A DNA stretch of 32,508 bases from JBFJVZ01 sp041623895 (lineage in GTDB: Bacteria; Planctomycetota; Planctomycetia; Pirellulales; Pirellulaceae): NCBI GenBank assembly GCA_041623895.1, contig JBFJVZ010000022.1:1-32508 (forward strand), in the 5' to 3' direction. Positions 7,644-15,257 of the stretch are shown one piece after another. Made by a program: the position numbers and the translations under genes. Position 1 is the first letter of the stretch; each line of letters opens with the position of its first letter. The notes below the pieces were generated by a model, which did not search any database, was not told the DNA's origin, and saw only the letters and a program-made list of their open reading frames with translations.

Positions 7644-8545
7644 ACGATGCCTGGATCGACCTTTTGGTTTTCACTACCTGCGCCGGTCTGGTGTGGATCG
7701 CGTTCGGGCGAAAGCGATCGAAGACTCAGCCGCGCGCGGCATTGGAACTTGAATTTCTGTCGACCGCGGATCCAGCAGTCAACGGACTGCCGCTGGAGAA
7801 ATTCGAACATTGGTTCCGCCGCCAAGTCCTGCTGTCACAAATCCCCTTCGCAGCCAAGACGGTGCCGCTGTTGATGCTTGCGGTCTCAAGTATGAGCGGA
7901 GCCATTGTGCTGGTTTTAACTGACAATCCAGTGCTCGCATGCCTGGCCGCGCTCAGTACGCTGCTGGTATGTTTCGCTGTTTTGGCGGGAGTCGCCCAGT
8001 GGCGCATTCGACAGTTTCGACGGCAGCTTCCGCTCGCGATGGACATCATGGCTCGGGCGGTACGTTCCGGAGATTCTTTGCGAGAATCGGTCTGCCTGAT
8101 TTCCGAAACGATGCAAGAGCCTGCGAAATCAGAATTCGTCCGCTTGCGAAATCAACTGGATATGGGGCTTTCATTGAGATCAACCATGCAGTCGTTTGCC
8201 AGCCGCATCGGTTCCTTGGATGCGCGGTTGTTTGCAACGACATTAGCGGTACATCGCGACACCGGTGGTCACTTAAGTTCCACGCTTGAGCGCATGGCTG
8301 GCGTGCTGCGGTCGCGATTCGAGTACGAACGACATATGCAAGCGACAACCGGAATGGGGCGGATCTCCGTCTTCATCGTCGTCGGACTAACTTGGTTGAT
8401 CATCGCCTACATGTTGATCATGAGACCGGAGTACGCACGCGATTTGTGGGAAAAGCCAATTGGTCAGCAAATGCTGATGTTGGCAGGTGTGCTGGAGGTG
8501 ATCGGAATCGCCTGGGCGTTTGGGCTAATGAGATCAAACTACTGA
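7640..8545 (+). CDS. tadB: TadB, type II secretion F-domain membrane protein
   Basis: Inner-membrane platform protein of the pilus assembly machine. The 301-residue protein has membrane segments at about residues 5-20, 75-95 and 98-118. A cytoplasmic GspF-type domain follows (about 130-240, including LPLAMDIMARAVRSGDSL and TLAVHRDTGGHLSSTLERMA), with two C-terminal membrane segments. The length fits TadB. It starts within the cpaF stop (ATGA), which implies coupled translation, and is followed by tadC after 63 nt. TadB and TadC normally act as a pair with the CpaF ATPase. Confidence 0.9.
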   Translation: MNDAWIDLLVFTTCAGLVWIAFGRKRSKTQPRAALELEFLSTADPAVNGLPLEKFEHWFRRQVLLSQIPFAAKTVPLLMLAVSSMSGAIVLVLTDNPVLACLAALSTLLVCFAVLAGVAQWRIRQFRRQLPLAMDIMARAVRSGDSLRESVCLISETMQEPAKSEFVRLRNQLDMGLSLRSTMQSFASRIGSLDARLFATTLAVHRDTGGHLSSTLERMAGVLRSRFEYERHMQATTGMGRISVFIVVGLTWLIIAYMLIMRPEYARDLWEKPIGQQMLMLAGVLEVIGIAWAFGLMRSNY

Positions 8546-8608
8546 ACCAACCATTTCGGCGGCTTTGAATTTGCGACCCCAAGTAAAAACGAAACCGGCA
8601 AATACACA

Positions 8609-9562
8609 ATGATGCACTATTTCACATTCTTGATCGCCTTGGCAGGCATCGCCCTCACCGCGCTCACCATTTTGCGAGTTCGTCATCGCAAGGAATTTGT
8701 GCCCCAACCGGTACTGGGAAAATTCACGTCGGCGGCGGCTTATGCGATCCCCATGCGTAAGAAAGGCGAAGTGGAGCTAAAAAAAGACCTCATTCGAGGA
8801 GGTTATCTTCACGATTGCGCGTTGATCAATTTTTTGGCAACACGAAACGTTGCGTTCTTTATCTGGATTATTTTCATCGTCGCCTCATTCACACTCGAAC
8901 TCGTCCAGCCTGGCAAGCTGTTGGTCGGCGGTGCGGTGGGCATCGCGATTTCTATTTTTGCCGCGCCTCGGATTTGGATCGGAATGCATTCGTCCAGCCG
9001 GGCCCGCCGGATTTGTCACGATCTGCCCGACGCGCTTGACTTGTTGGCGATGATGATGAGTGGTGGTATGACCATGCAAGATTCACTGAACCATGTCATT
9101 GGTGAATTTGACGATTCGCATCGGGCGTTAGCCAGCGAACTGCAAATCACGGCGCGACACGCGAGAACAGGATCACTTGATAGTGCGCTGATTTCATTCG
9201 CCGATCGACTGGATATTCCCGAAGTGACGGCTTTGACTGCGATGTTAAGAGGCGGACATCGTGCCGGCGGCTCGCTGGTGGATGCGTTACGGAGTTTTTC
9301 CGATGGTCTACGTTACGAGCGAGACCAGAAAGCGAAGGAGCGGGGCAACACGGCATCGGTCAAATTGTTGCTGCCGGTCATCTTTTGTTTGGCACCACCG
9401 ATCTACATTCTGTTGCTCGGACCCGCTTTTCTGAACCTGAAGGACTTTATCGAGAAAGAAAACCAACCGGGAGGAGCTCTGTCCCCCACAGTTCAGGTCA
9501 GCCAAGTCGGTTCGGCGGCGGCGAGAAGTGCTCGTGCTGATTCGTTTTCGCAGAATCGATAG
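8609..9562 (+). CDS. tadC: TadC, type II secretion F-domain membrane protein
   Basis: Second platform protein of the Tad machine. The 317-residue protein has an N-terminal membrane segment, a pair of membrane helices at about 75-120, and a GspF-type domain with CHDLPDALDLLAMMMSGG and LTAMLRGGHRAGGSLVDALRSFS. Two C-terminal hydrophobic helices end in PPIYILLLGPAF, characteristic of TadC. Two consecutive ATG codons start the gene at 8609; there is no strong ribosome site. A Ser/Ala-rich tail of about 40 residues follows the last helix. A 182-nt gap with a hairpin and T-tract separates it from the next pilin-like gene, so this may be the end of the main transcript. Confidence 0.9.
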   Translation: MMHYFTFLIALAGIALTALTILRVRHRKEFVPQPVLGKFTSAAAYAIPMRKKGEVELKKDLIRGGYLHDCALINFLATRNVAFFIWIIFIVASFTLELVQPGKLLVGGAVGIAISIFAAPRIWIGMHSSSRARRICHDLPDALDLLAMMMSGGMTMQDSLNHVIGEFDDSHRALASELQITARHARTGSLDSALISFADRLDIPEVTALTAMLRGGHRAGGSLVDALRSFSDGLRYERDQKAKERGNTASVKLLLPVIFCLAPPIYILLLGPAFLNLKDFIEKENQPGGALSPTVQVSQVGSAAARSARADSFSQNR

Positions 9563-9665
9563 CCCAGCCAACTCGGATTTGATGCTGATATTCTCGTTTT
9601 CTTAGAGCTTCACGGTTCGGGTTGTAACGACAAGCGGCTCAGTAATCCTCGCTGAACCTTCATTC

Positions 9666-9717
9666 CGGCAAATCGCGACCTTGAATTATCGATTTGCCGA
9701 AACATCATGTTTTTTTT
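9666..9717 (+). terminator. Hairpin plus T-tract: terminator or attenuator after tadC
   Basis: CGGCAAATCG (9666-9675) and CGATTTGCCG (9690-9699) form a perfect 10-bp stem with a 14-nt loop. Eight T residues follow at 9710-9717. The 10-nt spacer between stem and T-run is longer than in a standard intrinsic terminator. Termination is therefore plausible but not certain, and it could be an attenuator that sets the level of the downstream pilin-like gene. Confidence 0.5.
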
Positions 9718-9744
9718 GCAGCCTGATGTTTAGGAGTGAGGTAG

Positions 9745-10023
9745 ATGCGAATTTGGACCGATTGCTCAGGTGGCGTGATCACTACAGAGCTAACGCTTGT
9801 TACATCCATGATCGTTGCCGGAATCACAGCGGGGCTCGCCAATCTTGGCACAGCCGTGCAATCGGAGTTGAACGATCTGGCAAGCGCTGTACAGACGGTG
9901 AATCAAAGTTTCGCATACACCGGAGTCACGTCGCCCGACGCACAAACTGCCGGCAGCGGTTTTGTCGACTACCGAGACTCCGAAGTCTCTGGTTCGCCGG
10001 TTTGCCTGATCGTCGCCGACTGA
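9745..10023 (+). CDS. Small Flp-like pilin (paralogue 4)
   Basis: A 92-residue protein with a ten-residue leader ending in DCSGG, then VITTELTLVTSMIVAGITAGLA: a Glu five residues after the second Gly and a hydrophobic helix. AVQSELNDLASAVQTVNQSFAY corresponds to the QEFGDASA...YQY segment of the three upstream paralogues, and GSGFVD...SPVC matches their GSxYxD...PxC tail. It is the shortest member and the closest in size to a classical Flp pilin, so it is the best candidate in the window for the major subunit (inference). GGAG at 9733-9736 and GAGG at 9738-9741 precede the ATG. The hairpin and T-tract just upstream suggest separately tuned expression. The last 55 bases overlap the end of the convergent tadD-like gene. 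Confidence 0.75.
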   Translation: MRIWTDCSGGVITTELTLVTSMIVAGITAGLANLGTAVQSELNDLASAVQTVNQSFAYTGVTSPDAQTAGSGFVDYRDSEVSGSPVCLIVAD

Positions 10024-10964
10024 AAATGAATCGCCGGCAACATCAGCCCCTCTTCGATGTTCTCCTCGGATTTGGGCTTCGCCTGAGACGACGCTAGTCT
10101 GACGGGAAACCGGCTGCGTACAACTGCGGTCGGCGTCGCTTCTATGGGAGCCGATGTCGCGTTTATCGCTTCCGCTGCGAGTTGGTCGGATGACGGAGAG
10201 GCGGATTGAGCCGGGGTACCTGATGTCGGAATGGTTGTGAGTTCCTGGGGAGACGATTCGGGATCTTGACTTGCTATCAACATGTTGGGCCAAGGGAGTG
10301 GCGCGACCTCCAAGTTTGGCTGCTCCAGTTGCAGCAGCGCGTTAGCAGCAACCTTGAGGTCGGGATCCTTAGCCAGCGCTACATGGAAGTTATTCTTCGC
10401 TGCATCGACGTCACCGAACTTCGACTGCAAGTAACCGACGTTCGAGTGTGCTTTGGCCGGCCCCACAGCGCGAAGTGAAACCGCCAAGCAGTCATCAAAT
10501 CTGCCCTGCGACGCACGCAAGATAGCCATATTGTTCAAGGCCCGTTTGTTCGCTGGTTCCTTGGTCAATGCTTCACTTAGCATTTCATCAGCCGATGCTT
10601 TGTTACCGGCTAGGAAGTGGGCGTAGGCGATGTCAATGTCCAAATCGACGGAATCGTTGCCCGCAGCGCGGGATGCCGCGAATTGCCGCAATGCGCGTGG
10701 CAGGTCGTTTTCATTGGCGGCAATCACACCCAAACGGTGGTAAGCGACCCCGGTCGCCAATCCTTCGGCGATTAGATTTAAGTACACCTTTCTTGCCGCG
10801 TCGAATTCACCGCGACGCTCGGCCAGTCGCGCCACCGAAATGATGTGCTCTGCGTCTTGTCCGCGTTTCTTTGCCGTCGTCCCAAACGATGGAATACTTG
10901 CGCATCCGGTCATGACCAACAAAGCACATGCCATCGCTCCCCCAACAACTCTTCGATTTTGCAT
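9969..10964 (-). CDS. tadD: TadD-like TPR lipoprotein
   Basis: Outer-membrane lipoprotein of the Tad system; TadD proteins help secretin assembly. The 331-residue protein has a lipoprotein signal (LLVMTGC, lipidated Cys at about 21). Tetratricopeptide-like repeats run from about 40 to 230 (for example ARLAERRGEFDAARKVYLNL, then ANKRALNNMAILRASQGRFDD). A long Pro/Ser/Ala-rich tail of about 100 residues looks disordered. The start at 10964 is chosen over one 20 codons upstream because GGAGG sits 9 nt before it and the lipobox is then correctly placed. Its ATG shares one base with the stop of the upstream lipoprotein (TAATG). The 3' end overlaps the convergent pilin-like gene by 55 bases, in the least constrained part of the protein. 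Confidence 0.85.
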   Translation of the reverse strand: MQNRRVVGGAMACALLVMTGCASIPSFGTTAKKRGQDAEHIISVARLAERRGEFDAARKVYLNLIAEGLATGVAYHRLGVIAANENDLPRALRQFAASRAAGNDSVDLDIDIAYAHFLAGNKASADEMLSEALTKEPANKRALNNMAILRASQGRFDDCLAVSLRAVGPAKAHSNVGYLQSKFGDVDAAKNNFHVALAKDPDLKVAANALLQLEQPNLEVAPLPWPNMLIASQDPESSPQELTTIPTSGTPAQSASPSSDQLAAEAINATSAPIEATPTAVVRSRFPVRLASSQAKPKSEENIEEGLMLPAIHFQSATIRQTGEPETSESR

Positions 10965-11641
10965 TAGAAACTTCCTCCCAATGTGCTCATTCCGGACCCA
11001 CTTCCAGCAGACGAGCCGTTCCACAAGGATCTGTATCCGGTGACGGCTTCCTGCGAATATTGCCCCTGCGGATACGCTGGCGCAACGATGACCAATTCAT
11101 CTGCTCGCTGGACACCTAGTGCCTCGAGACCGGCGACGACAACTTGACGGCGTTGCTCATCCAGGTATTCATTTCCGTGCACCGGATAGTGATAAACCGT
11201 ATCCCAATGCTTGCTGGTTTCACTGCGCTCGACGATAACGGGTTGTTCCGCATTGGCGAGCAAATACTTGGCGATGCGTTTGACGTGATCAACGCCATAC
11301 TCGTTCAAGCGAAAGCCACGGGGCTGGATGGGTTTGCCGTCGTGTTCAGCGAGATTGTCAGGGACAACGTGTGACCACGGACCATCAATTTCTTGGCGAG
11401 GCTTGTTGAGTTCAAATTCGTGAACATAAACGATTAGCTTGGCCAATTCGGCGTGTTCTTCCTGGATCCGATTGGCTTCGTCGACGACATTCCCCAACGG
11501 CCTGGGTTGCATCGGAAAACCTCCCGGAAAAGGTGCTTTACAGCCAATCAACCCCGCCAGCAACAACAATCCGCTCAGCGCCGGGACAGCGTTTGGCAGG
11601 TATGGTCTTCGCCATCTTGTTTTTCGTGTTGTTCTTCTCAT
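10964..11641 (-). CDS. Pilus-associated lipoprotein with OmpA/CpaD-like C-terminal region
   Basis: A 225-residue exported lipoprotein: a strongly basic N-terminus, a hydrophobic core and a lipobox LAGLIGC with the Cys at about 34. Residues about 115-200 (YGVDHVKRIAKYLLA, then VIVERSETSK, then NEYLDEQRRQVVVAGLEALGV) resemble peptidoglycan-binding OmpA-like domains, with the N..L...RR..VV..L...GV pattern, and also the CpaD family that occupies this place in many Tad loci. I infer an outer-membrane accessory factor of the secretin. The C-terminus is Gly/Ser-rich. The ATG at 11641 has GGAG 8 nt upstream and is preferred over the GTG at 11650, which overlaps the secretin stop. It lies between secretin and tadD in one operon. 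Confidence 0.7.
   Translation of the reverse strand: MRRTTRKTRWRRPYLPNAVPALSGLLLLAGLIGCKAPFPGGFPMQPRPLGNVVDEANRIQEEHAELAKLIVYVHEFELNKPRQEIDGPWSHVVPDNLAEHDGKPIQPRGFRLNEYGVDHVKRIAKYLLANAEQPVIVERSETSKHWDTVYHYPVHGNEYLDEQRRQVVVAGLEALGVQRADELVIVAPAYPQGQYSQEAVTGYRSLWNGSSAGSGSGMSTLGGSF
10974..10978 (-). promoter_or_regulatory. Shine-Dalgarno site of the tadD-like gene
   Basis: GGAGG read on the - strand lies 9 nt before the ATG at 10964 and just inside the upstream lipoprotein gene. It fixes the start of the TPR lipoprotein at the codon that leaves a proper lipobox. Confidence 0.65.
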
Positions 11642-11646
11642 CCGAC

Positions 11647-13431
11647 TCACTCCGAAAAGCCACTTGGCCCGATCACGTACTCATCTTGAATGCTGATAGA
11701 CGCGTCACACGCGGAGCCCTGAGTTTGTTTGCGACCGCAATTCTCGAACAGTCCTGGTCGAGTTGCTTGCTGAAACGCTCGATTTTGAACCTCCTCTTCC
11801 ATGTGAGTGGTGCTGCGATGGTGGTAACCCTCGAAGCCCTCAATCATATGTCGGTGAAAAAAGTCAACATCGGTTGGATCGGTAACTTCCATTCCAGGTA
11901 ACAGCAAAGGGACATCTTCCGAATCCATCGGGTGAATGAGTTGCGGACTGACAAGCACGATCAACTCGGTTTCTTCGCGCGAAGTGTCTTGGCGACCGAA
12001 CAGACCACCTACGACAGGCAGTTTCCCCAAGTAAGGCAGCTTCGATCGATTGCCGCCTTGTTGGTTTTGAATGAGTCCAGCAATTGCAAGCCACTGGCCT
12101 TCGCGGAGATCAACCGTCGTATTGACCGTCCGTCTGTTCAAGCCTGGGATGCCGTTGACCGAAGCACTGTCATTCAAAGAACTGAACGATGGGTTCACTT
12201 GCAGACGAATCAGATCTTTATCGATCACCGATGGTGTGAATTCCAGTTCCGTTCCGAATCCACGAAAGCTTGTCGAAGAGCTGCCGATACCATCGATCCC
12301 AACGGCTGTGGGAACGGCAAATTCACCGCCAGCAAGAAAGCTTGCCGGTTTGCCACTAATCGTGACGAGCGTTGGTTCCGCCAGTATTTTTCCGTATCCC
12401 GTGCCGGTTACCGCGCGAATAAAGAACCGCAAGTCATCGCCATCCAAGATGGCAGTGTAGTCATCAATTCCGCCGGCCAGATGACCAAGACTGATCGACC
12501 CCAGGATGCCCCGCAGATCGGCACCAATGTCACGAGACGAATATCGTGACAATTCCGCGACACGCACCTTCAGCATCACTTGATGTTCTCCCGGCACCCG
12601 GAGCAAGTTGATCAATTGAAAATCGTTCGACGACTGTCCGCCACCGCCAACACCGCCACCTTGATTGCCGGCACCTTGATTGCCGGCACCAGCGAACGCG
12701 GCGTTTCCGCCACTGCCCGCCGAAGCGTTACCCTGCAGTCCGCCGGAGCTGAAACTGCTCCCCTGGTTGGCGGTTTGCGCACGTAATAACGACAAGATTT
12801 TGTCGGCTTCGTAAGAATCTCGCACCTGACCGCGAACAATCAGCTTGTCGCGCAGAGGAGTCAAGGTGATTTGGCTGTTGGGGAACATTTCATTGATCTG
12901 ATCCTGTAGCTCCGCCATGTTGCTGCGTAATTGGCTCGTGCTGGCATTGACTTGCACCAGGTAACGCAGCACATGAGATTCCTGATGCTCGTCCAAGAAC
13001 CACATCGTGAAGGTCGTCTCGCCGACTTTTTTGCCAACGACTTCGATTTCCATCGAGTCGAATTCATTGATGTCGACCACGCTTGGATCGCTGATCGCGA
13101 CCCGCGCCACGGGGTAGTTGGTACGTATGATTTTGCTTTTGACCGTGTCCACACGCAGGATCAATTCGGGTTCCAGCACTTCTCGAATGAATTGCTTTTC
13201 CTTTGCTGCTACTGACTGGGGCGGTACTTCCAAATCGCGGTCATCGCTGGCCGTCCGCTGCACGCTCAGCATCTGACCAACTGCGCACTGGGTGGGGAAA
13301 AATGTGACGGATAGCAACGAAACCAACAGACCGTAGGCAATGCCGACGGCGGTAGGCGAAAATGTACAGGTTCTATTGCTTTGGGCCATTCTGCAGCTTT
13401 TGAGGAGATTGCGGAATCTCACGGGTTTCAT
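11647..13431 (-). CDS. cpaC: CpaC/RcpA family secretin of the Tad pilus
   Basis: Outer-membrane channel through which the pilus passes. The 594-residue precursor has a signal peptide (hydrophobic core at about 30-48). The pilus-formation N-domain follows (RTNYPVARVAISDPSVVDI and FDSMEIEVVGKKVGETT), then a BON-like segment (MAELQDQINEMFPNSQITLTPL region). Next is a Gly/Gln/Asn-rich linker at about 230-265, and then the secretin domain. The secretin domain contains VPTAVGIDGIGSSS, FGTELEFTPSVID and VDLREGQWLAIAGLI, and ends near ETELIVLVSPQLIHPM. A tail of about 85 residues follows. The ATG at 13431 is used; the ATG at 13389 is an alternative that leaves a shorter signal peptide, and neither has a clear ribosome site. 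It heads the - strand operon with two lipoproteins. Confidence 0.92.
   Translation of the reverse strand: MKPVRFRNLLKSCRMAQSNRTCTFSPTAVGIAYGLLVSLLSVTFFPTQCAVGQMLSVQRTASDDRDLEVPPQSVAAKEKQFIREVLEPELILRVDTVKSKIIRTNYPVARVAISDPSVVDINEFDSMEIEVVGKKVGETTFTMWFLDEHQESHVLRYLVQVNASTSQLRSNMAELQDQINEMFPNSQITLTPLRDKLIVRGQVRDSYEADKILSLLRAQTANQGSSFSSGGLQGNASAGSGGNAAFAGAGNQGAGNQGGGVGGGGQSSNDFQLINLLRVPGEHQVMLKVRVAELSRYSSRDIGADLRGILGSISLGHLAGGIDDYTAILDGDDLRFFIRAVTGTGYGKILAEPTLVTISGKPASFLAGGEFAVPTAVGIDGIGSSSTSFRGFGTELEFTPSVIDKDLIRLQVNPSFSSLNDSASVNGIPGLNRRTVNTTVDLREGQWLAIAGLIQNQQGGNRSKLPYLGKLPVVGGLFGRQDTSREETELIVLVSPQLIHPMDSEDVPLLLPGMEVTDPTDVDFFHRHMIEGFEGYHHRSTTHMEEEVQNRAFQQATRPGLFENCGRKQTQGSACDASISIQDEYVIGPSGFSE
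12661..12690 (-). repeat. Two tandem 15-bp repeats in the secretin linker
   Basis: The 15-mer TTGATTGCCGGCACC occurs twice in tandem on the + strand. On the coding strand it encodes GAGNQ twice, inside the Gly-rich linker between the N-domains and the secretin core. In-frame gain or loss of units would change linker length without a frameshift. Confidence 0.8.
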
Positions 13432-13660
13432 CGGGCGCAGACCTCAACACGATGCAAGATATGTGTGGCCCAGTGAATCTCTCTCCCATAGTCCCTGGCT
13501 TAACGGGTTAACCCCCGACGAATAACTAAAGAATTTCACAAATTTGGTCGATGCGCACAGGAATGCTGCTGATATCCGCCGCGTTTTTCGTCATTCGAGA
13601 CAGTGTTTGTTGATATCGCTGGCCAGATTCTTTGCGCATTCAAGGTGGAGCAAACTGCAA

Positions 13661-14092
13661 ATGGGACGATTCCTGATCAGCTTTGGCTGCGTTTGGATCA
13701 CGTGTGCTGTACTCGTTGCCGAGTCACCTTGGACGGTCGTTGGTGGCGATGCGGCTAACTGTCCGCCGGCATCGTCTCGCTTATTGCCTTGCCTGCAGTG
13801 CAAAAAAAATGCTCGGCATTGTTTGTGTGGAAGGCATCAGTTTGTGTCCGGTGAACAGCCGATTCACACGCCGTACAACGCACTGAACATGTATTACTAC
13901 AATCGTGCCTACCAATACTGGCAAAGCGAGACGTCCAGTCAGGAACAGTCCCGTAACCAGGCGTTCCGCGAACGTATGAATCAAGATTACGAGCAACGCA
14001 AGATCACGAATTCGCCCCTCATTGGTGCCGTGGACTCTCTTGAATTCTCCGACCTCCCAGGCGGCCGCAACGGTGCCGGACTGGAGCGATAG
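13661..14092 (+). CDS. Short exported Cys-rich protein of unknown function
   Basis: A 143-residue protein with a signal peptide (GRFLISFGCVWITCAVLVA). A cysteine cluster follows: CLQCKKNARHCLC at about residues 46-58, five cysteines counting the one near residue 35. The next part is Tyr/Gln-rich (NMYYYNRAYQYWQ) and then charged. CxxC and CxC spacing could bind metal or form disulfides. No known family was recognised. The start at 13661 is preferred to the in-frame ATG at 13544 because GGAG at 13647-13650 is 10 nt upstream and a normal signal peptide results. It is divergent from the secretin operon, so it could share its regulatory region and serve the pilus, but this is inferred from position only. 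Confidence 0.6.
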   Translation: MGRFLISFGCVWITCAVLVAESPWTVVGGDAANCPPASSRLLPCLQCKKNARHCLCGRHQFVSGEQPIHTPYNALNMYYYNRAYQYWQSETSSQEQSRNQAFRERMNQDYEQRKITNSPLIGAVDSLEFSDLPGGRNGAGLER

Positions 14093-14227
14093 GCAACTGC
14101 TTGAGGCCCCGTGCCCGCCGTTTCATCATCAGGGCGGCAAATTCCGCAGCCCACAATGAGTTGCCGGGGGGTCAAACAGCCGAAATTTTCGGCAAGCCGT
14201 GCAAGAAAGTCGGATCAACGAGACGGC

Positions 14228-14650
14228 CTAGCTTGTTTTGCGGGCGATGGTTTTCATGGCGACCAGGATACACGGCCCACCAGCAATCACCGCGACGCCC
14301 GCATTTTCAGCAGCTTCGATTGCCTGCTGATCTTCCGCACCGGGCTGCATCCAGATTCGCTTGACCCCAGCTGCGACAGCTTCACTAACGACCTGCCGAG
14401 TCACGGCGGGCGGTGTCACGATTGATAGAGCTTCGACGGGCGCCGGCAAATCTTTCACGCTCTGGTAGGCAGGCACCGCCTCGACTTCATCCAGGGCTGG
14501 ATGGATTGGGTAGACACGCCGCTGCTGATCGTCGGCAACGTATTCGGAGAGCGCACGGAATACTATATTCCCGTACTTTTGCCGGTTGTTCGATGCACCC
14601 GCGACGGCAAACGTCCGGCTTTGCAAGAATTCGAGTTGATTGGTCGTCAT
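14228..14650 (-). CDS. CoA-binding domain protein (YccU-like)
   Basis: A 140-residue single-domain Rossmann protein. The N-terminal VAGASNNRQKYGN is the nucleotide-binding turn of the CoA_binding family (usually G-A-S-x-x-x-x-x-x-G). YPIHPALDEVEAVPAYQSVKDLP and ALSIVTPPAVT then show the conserved HP and P-x-x-V pattern, with VKRIWMQPGAE and AGVAVIAGGPCILVA at the end. The length equals that of E. coli YccU-type proteins, whose role is poorly known. It is the last gene of a short - strand run after thioredoxin; a small ORF between them overlaps its start by ATGA. The convergent Cys-rich gene ends 135 nt away. Confidence 0.85.
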   Translation of the reverse strand: MTTNQLEFLQSRTFAVAGASNNRQKYGNIVFRALSEYVADDQQRRVYPIHPALDEVEAVPAYQSVKDLPAPVEALSIVTPPAVTRQVVSEAVAAGVKRIWMQPGAEDQQAIEAAENAGVAVIAGGPCILVAMKTIARKTS

Positions 14651-14757
14651 TCTTTACCAGACTTGTCGTCGCAATTGCTGGAAGCGCGAAGCTGCTGCCG
14701 AGCCGCACGTTCGCGGAAGACAGGACCGCCAGGAACCATGCCCTCCCGATTGAGCAT
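14647..14757 (-). CDS. Possible 36-residue ORF between thioredoxin and CoA-binding genes
   Basis: A short ORF begins with ATG at 14757 and ends with TGA at 14647, overlapping the ATG of the CoA-binding gene by 4 nt. It fills the gap left after the thioredoxin stop at 14772. The peptide is rich in Arg, Gly and Ser (segment GGPVFRERAARQQLRAS) and has one Cys. No ribosome site is visible and no family was recognised. The neat fit and ATGA overlap are the only support, so it may be a coupling leader or chance. Confidence 0.22.
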   Translation of the reverse strand: MLNREGMVPGGPVFRERAARQQLRASSNCDDKSGKE

Positions 14758-14771
14758 GTTGAGGATCAGAA

Positions 14772-15101
14772 TCAGGCGACGGCCGAATCCAGCGCTTCCT
14801 GCAGGGCCGCCTTAGGGCGCACGCCGACGAAGCTATCTGCGACTTCGCCACCCTTGAAAACCAACAAAGTTGGAATGCTGCTGATGCCGAAGCGTTGTGC
14901 GGCGCCTGGATTGTCGTCGATATTGACCTTGCCGATCTTGATCGACGGATTCTCGCTAGCTAATTCCTCGATCATCGGCGCGATTTGACGGCAGGGTCCA
15001 CACCAGGGAGCCCAAAAATCGACCAAGACAGGACCGTCACTTTGCAGCACTTCTGCATCAAAGTTGTCGTCCGTAAATTCTTTCACTGCATCAGAAGCCA
15101 T
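14772..15101 (-). CDS. trxA: Thioredoxin
   Basis: Cytoplasmic thiol-disulfide oxidoreductase that supplies electrons to ribonucleotide reductase, methionine sulfoxide reductase and peroxiredoxins. The 109-residue length is standard for TrxA. The active site FWAPWCGPCRQIAP puts the two redox cysteines at 34 and 37, and the cis-Pro motif GISSIPTLLVFKGG is present. GAGGA lies about 9 nt before the ATG. It lies between a Nudix hydrolase and a CoA-binding gene on the same strand; 156 nt separate it from the former, so it probably has its own promoter. Confidence 0.96.
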   Translation of the reverse strand: MASDAVKEFTDDNFDAEVLQSDGPVLVDFWAPWCGPCRQIAPMIEELASENPSIKIGKVNIDDNPGAAQRFGISSIPTLLVFKGGEVADSFVGVRPKAALQEALDSAVA

Positions 15102-15257
15102 CGTTCATTTCCTCGCGATTTTGGAGATCTTGATTGGATTTGGGGGTCCGTTTCCGTCGATTGTTGTGGGCGAATTGTAGGAGCGCCGGCAAGGGTGTCA
15201 ATTTCCCCGTTTTTGATCAGCATCTCGGCCGAACTGACAGCCGCGGGATATTCAGCA

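Noticed and set aside
11932..12549. 205-codon + strand ORF inside the secretin gene
   Set aside because: It lies antisense to the conserved secretin core and has no motif or ribosome site.
13500..13511. TTAACGGGTTAA symmetric site between the secretin and the Cys-rich gene
   Set aside because: It has only 5-bp arms and no second copy. No promoter elements could be placed around it with confidence, so an operator cannot be claimed.
14179..14193. 15-nt palindrome GCCGAAATTTTCGGC between convergent genes
   Set aside because: It could be part of a bidirectional terminator, but there is no T-tract on either strand and the stem is short.
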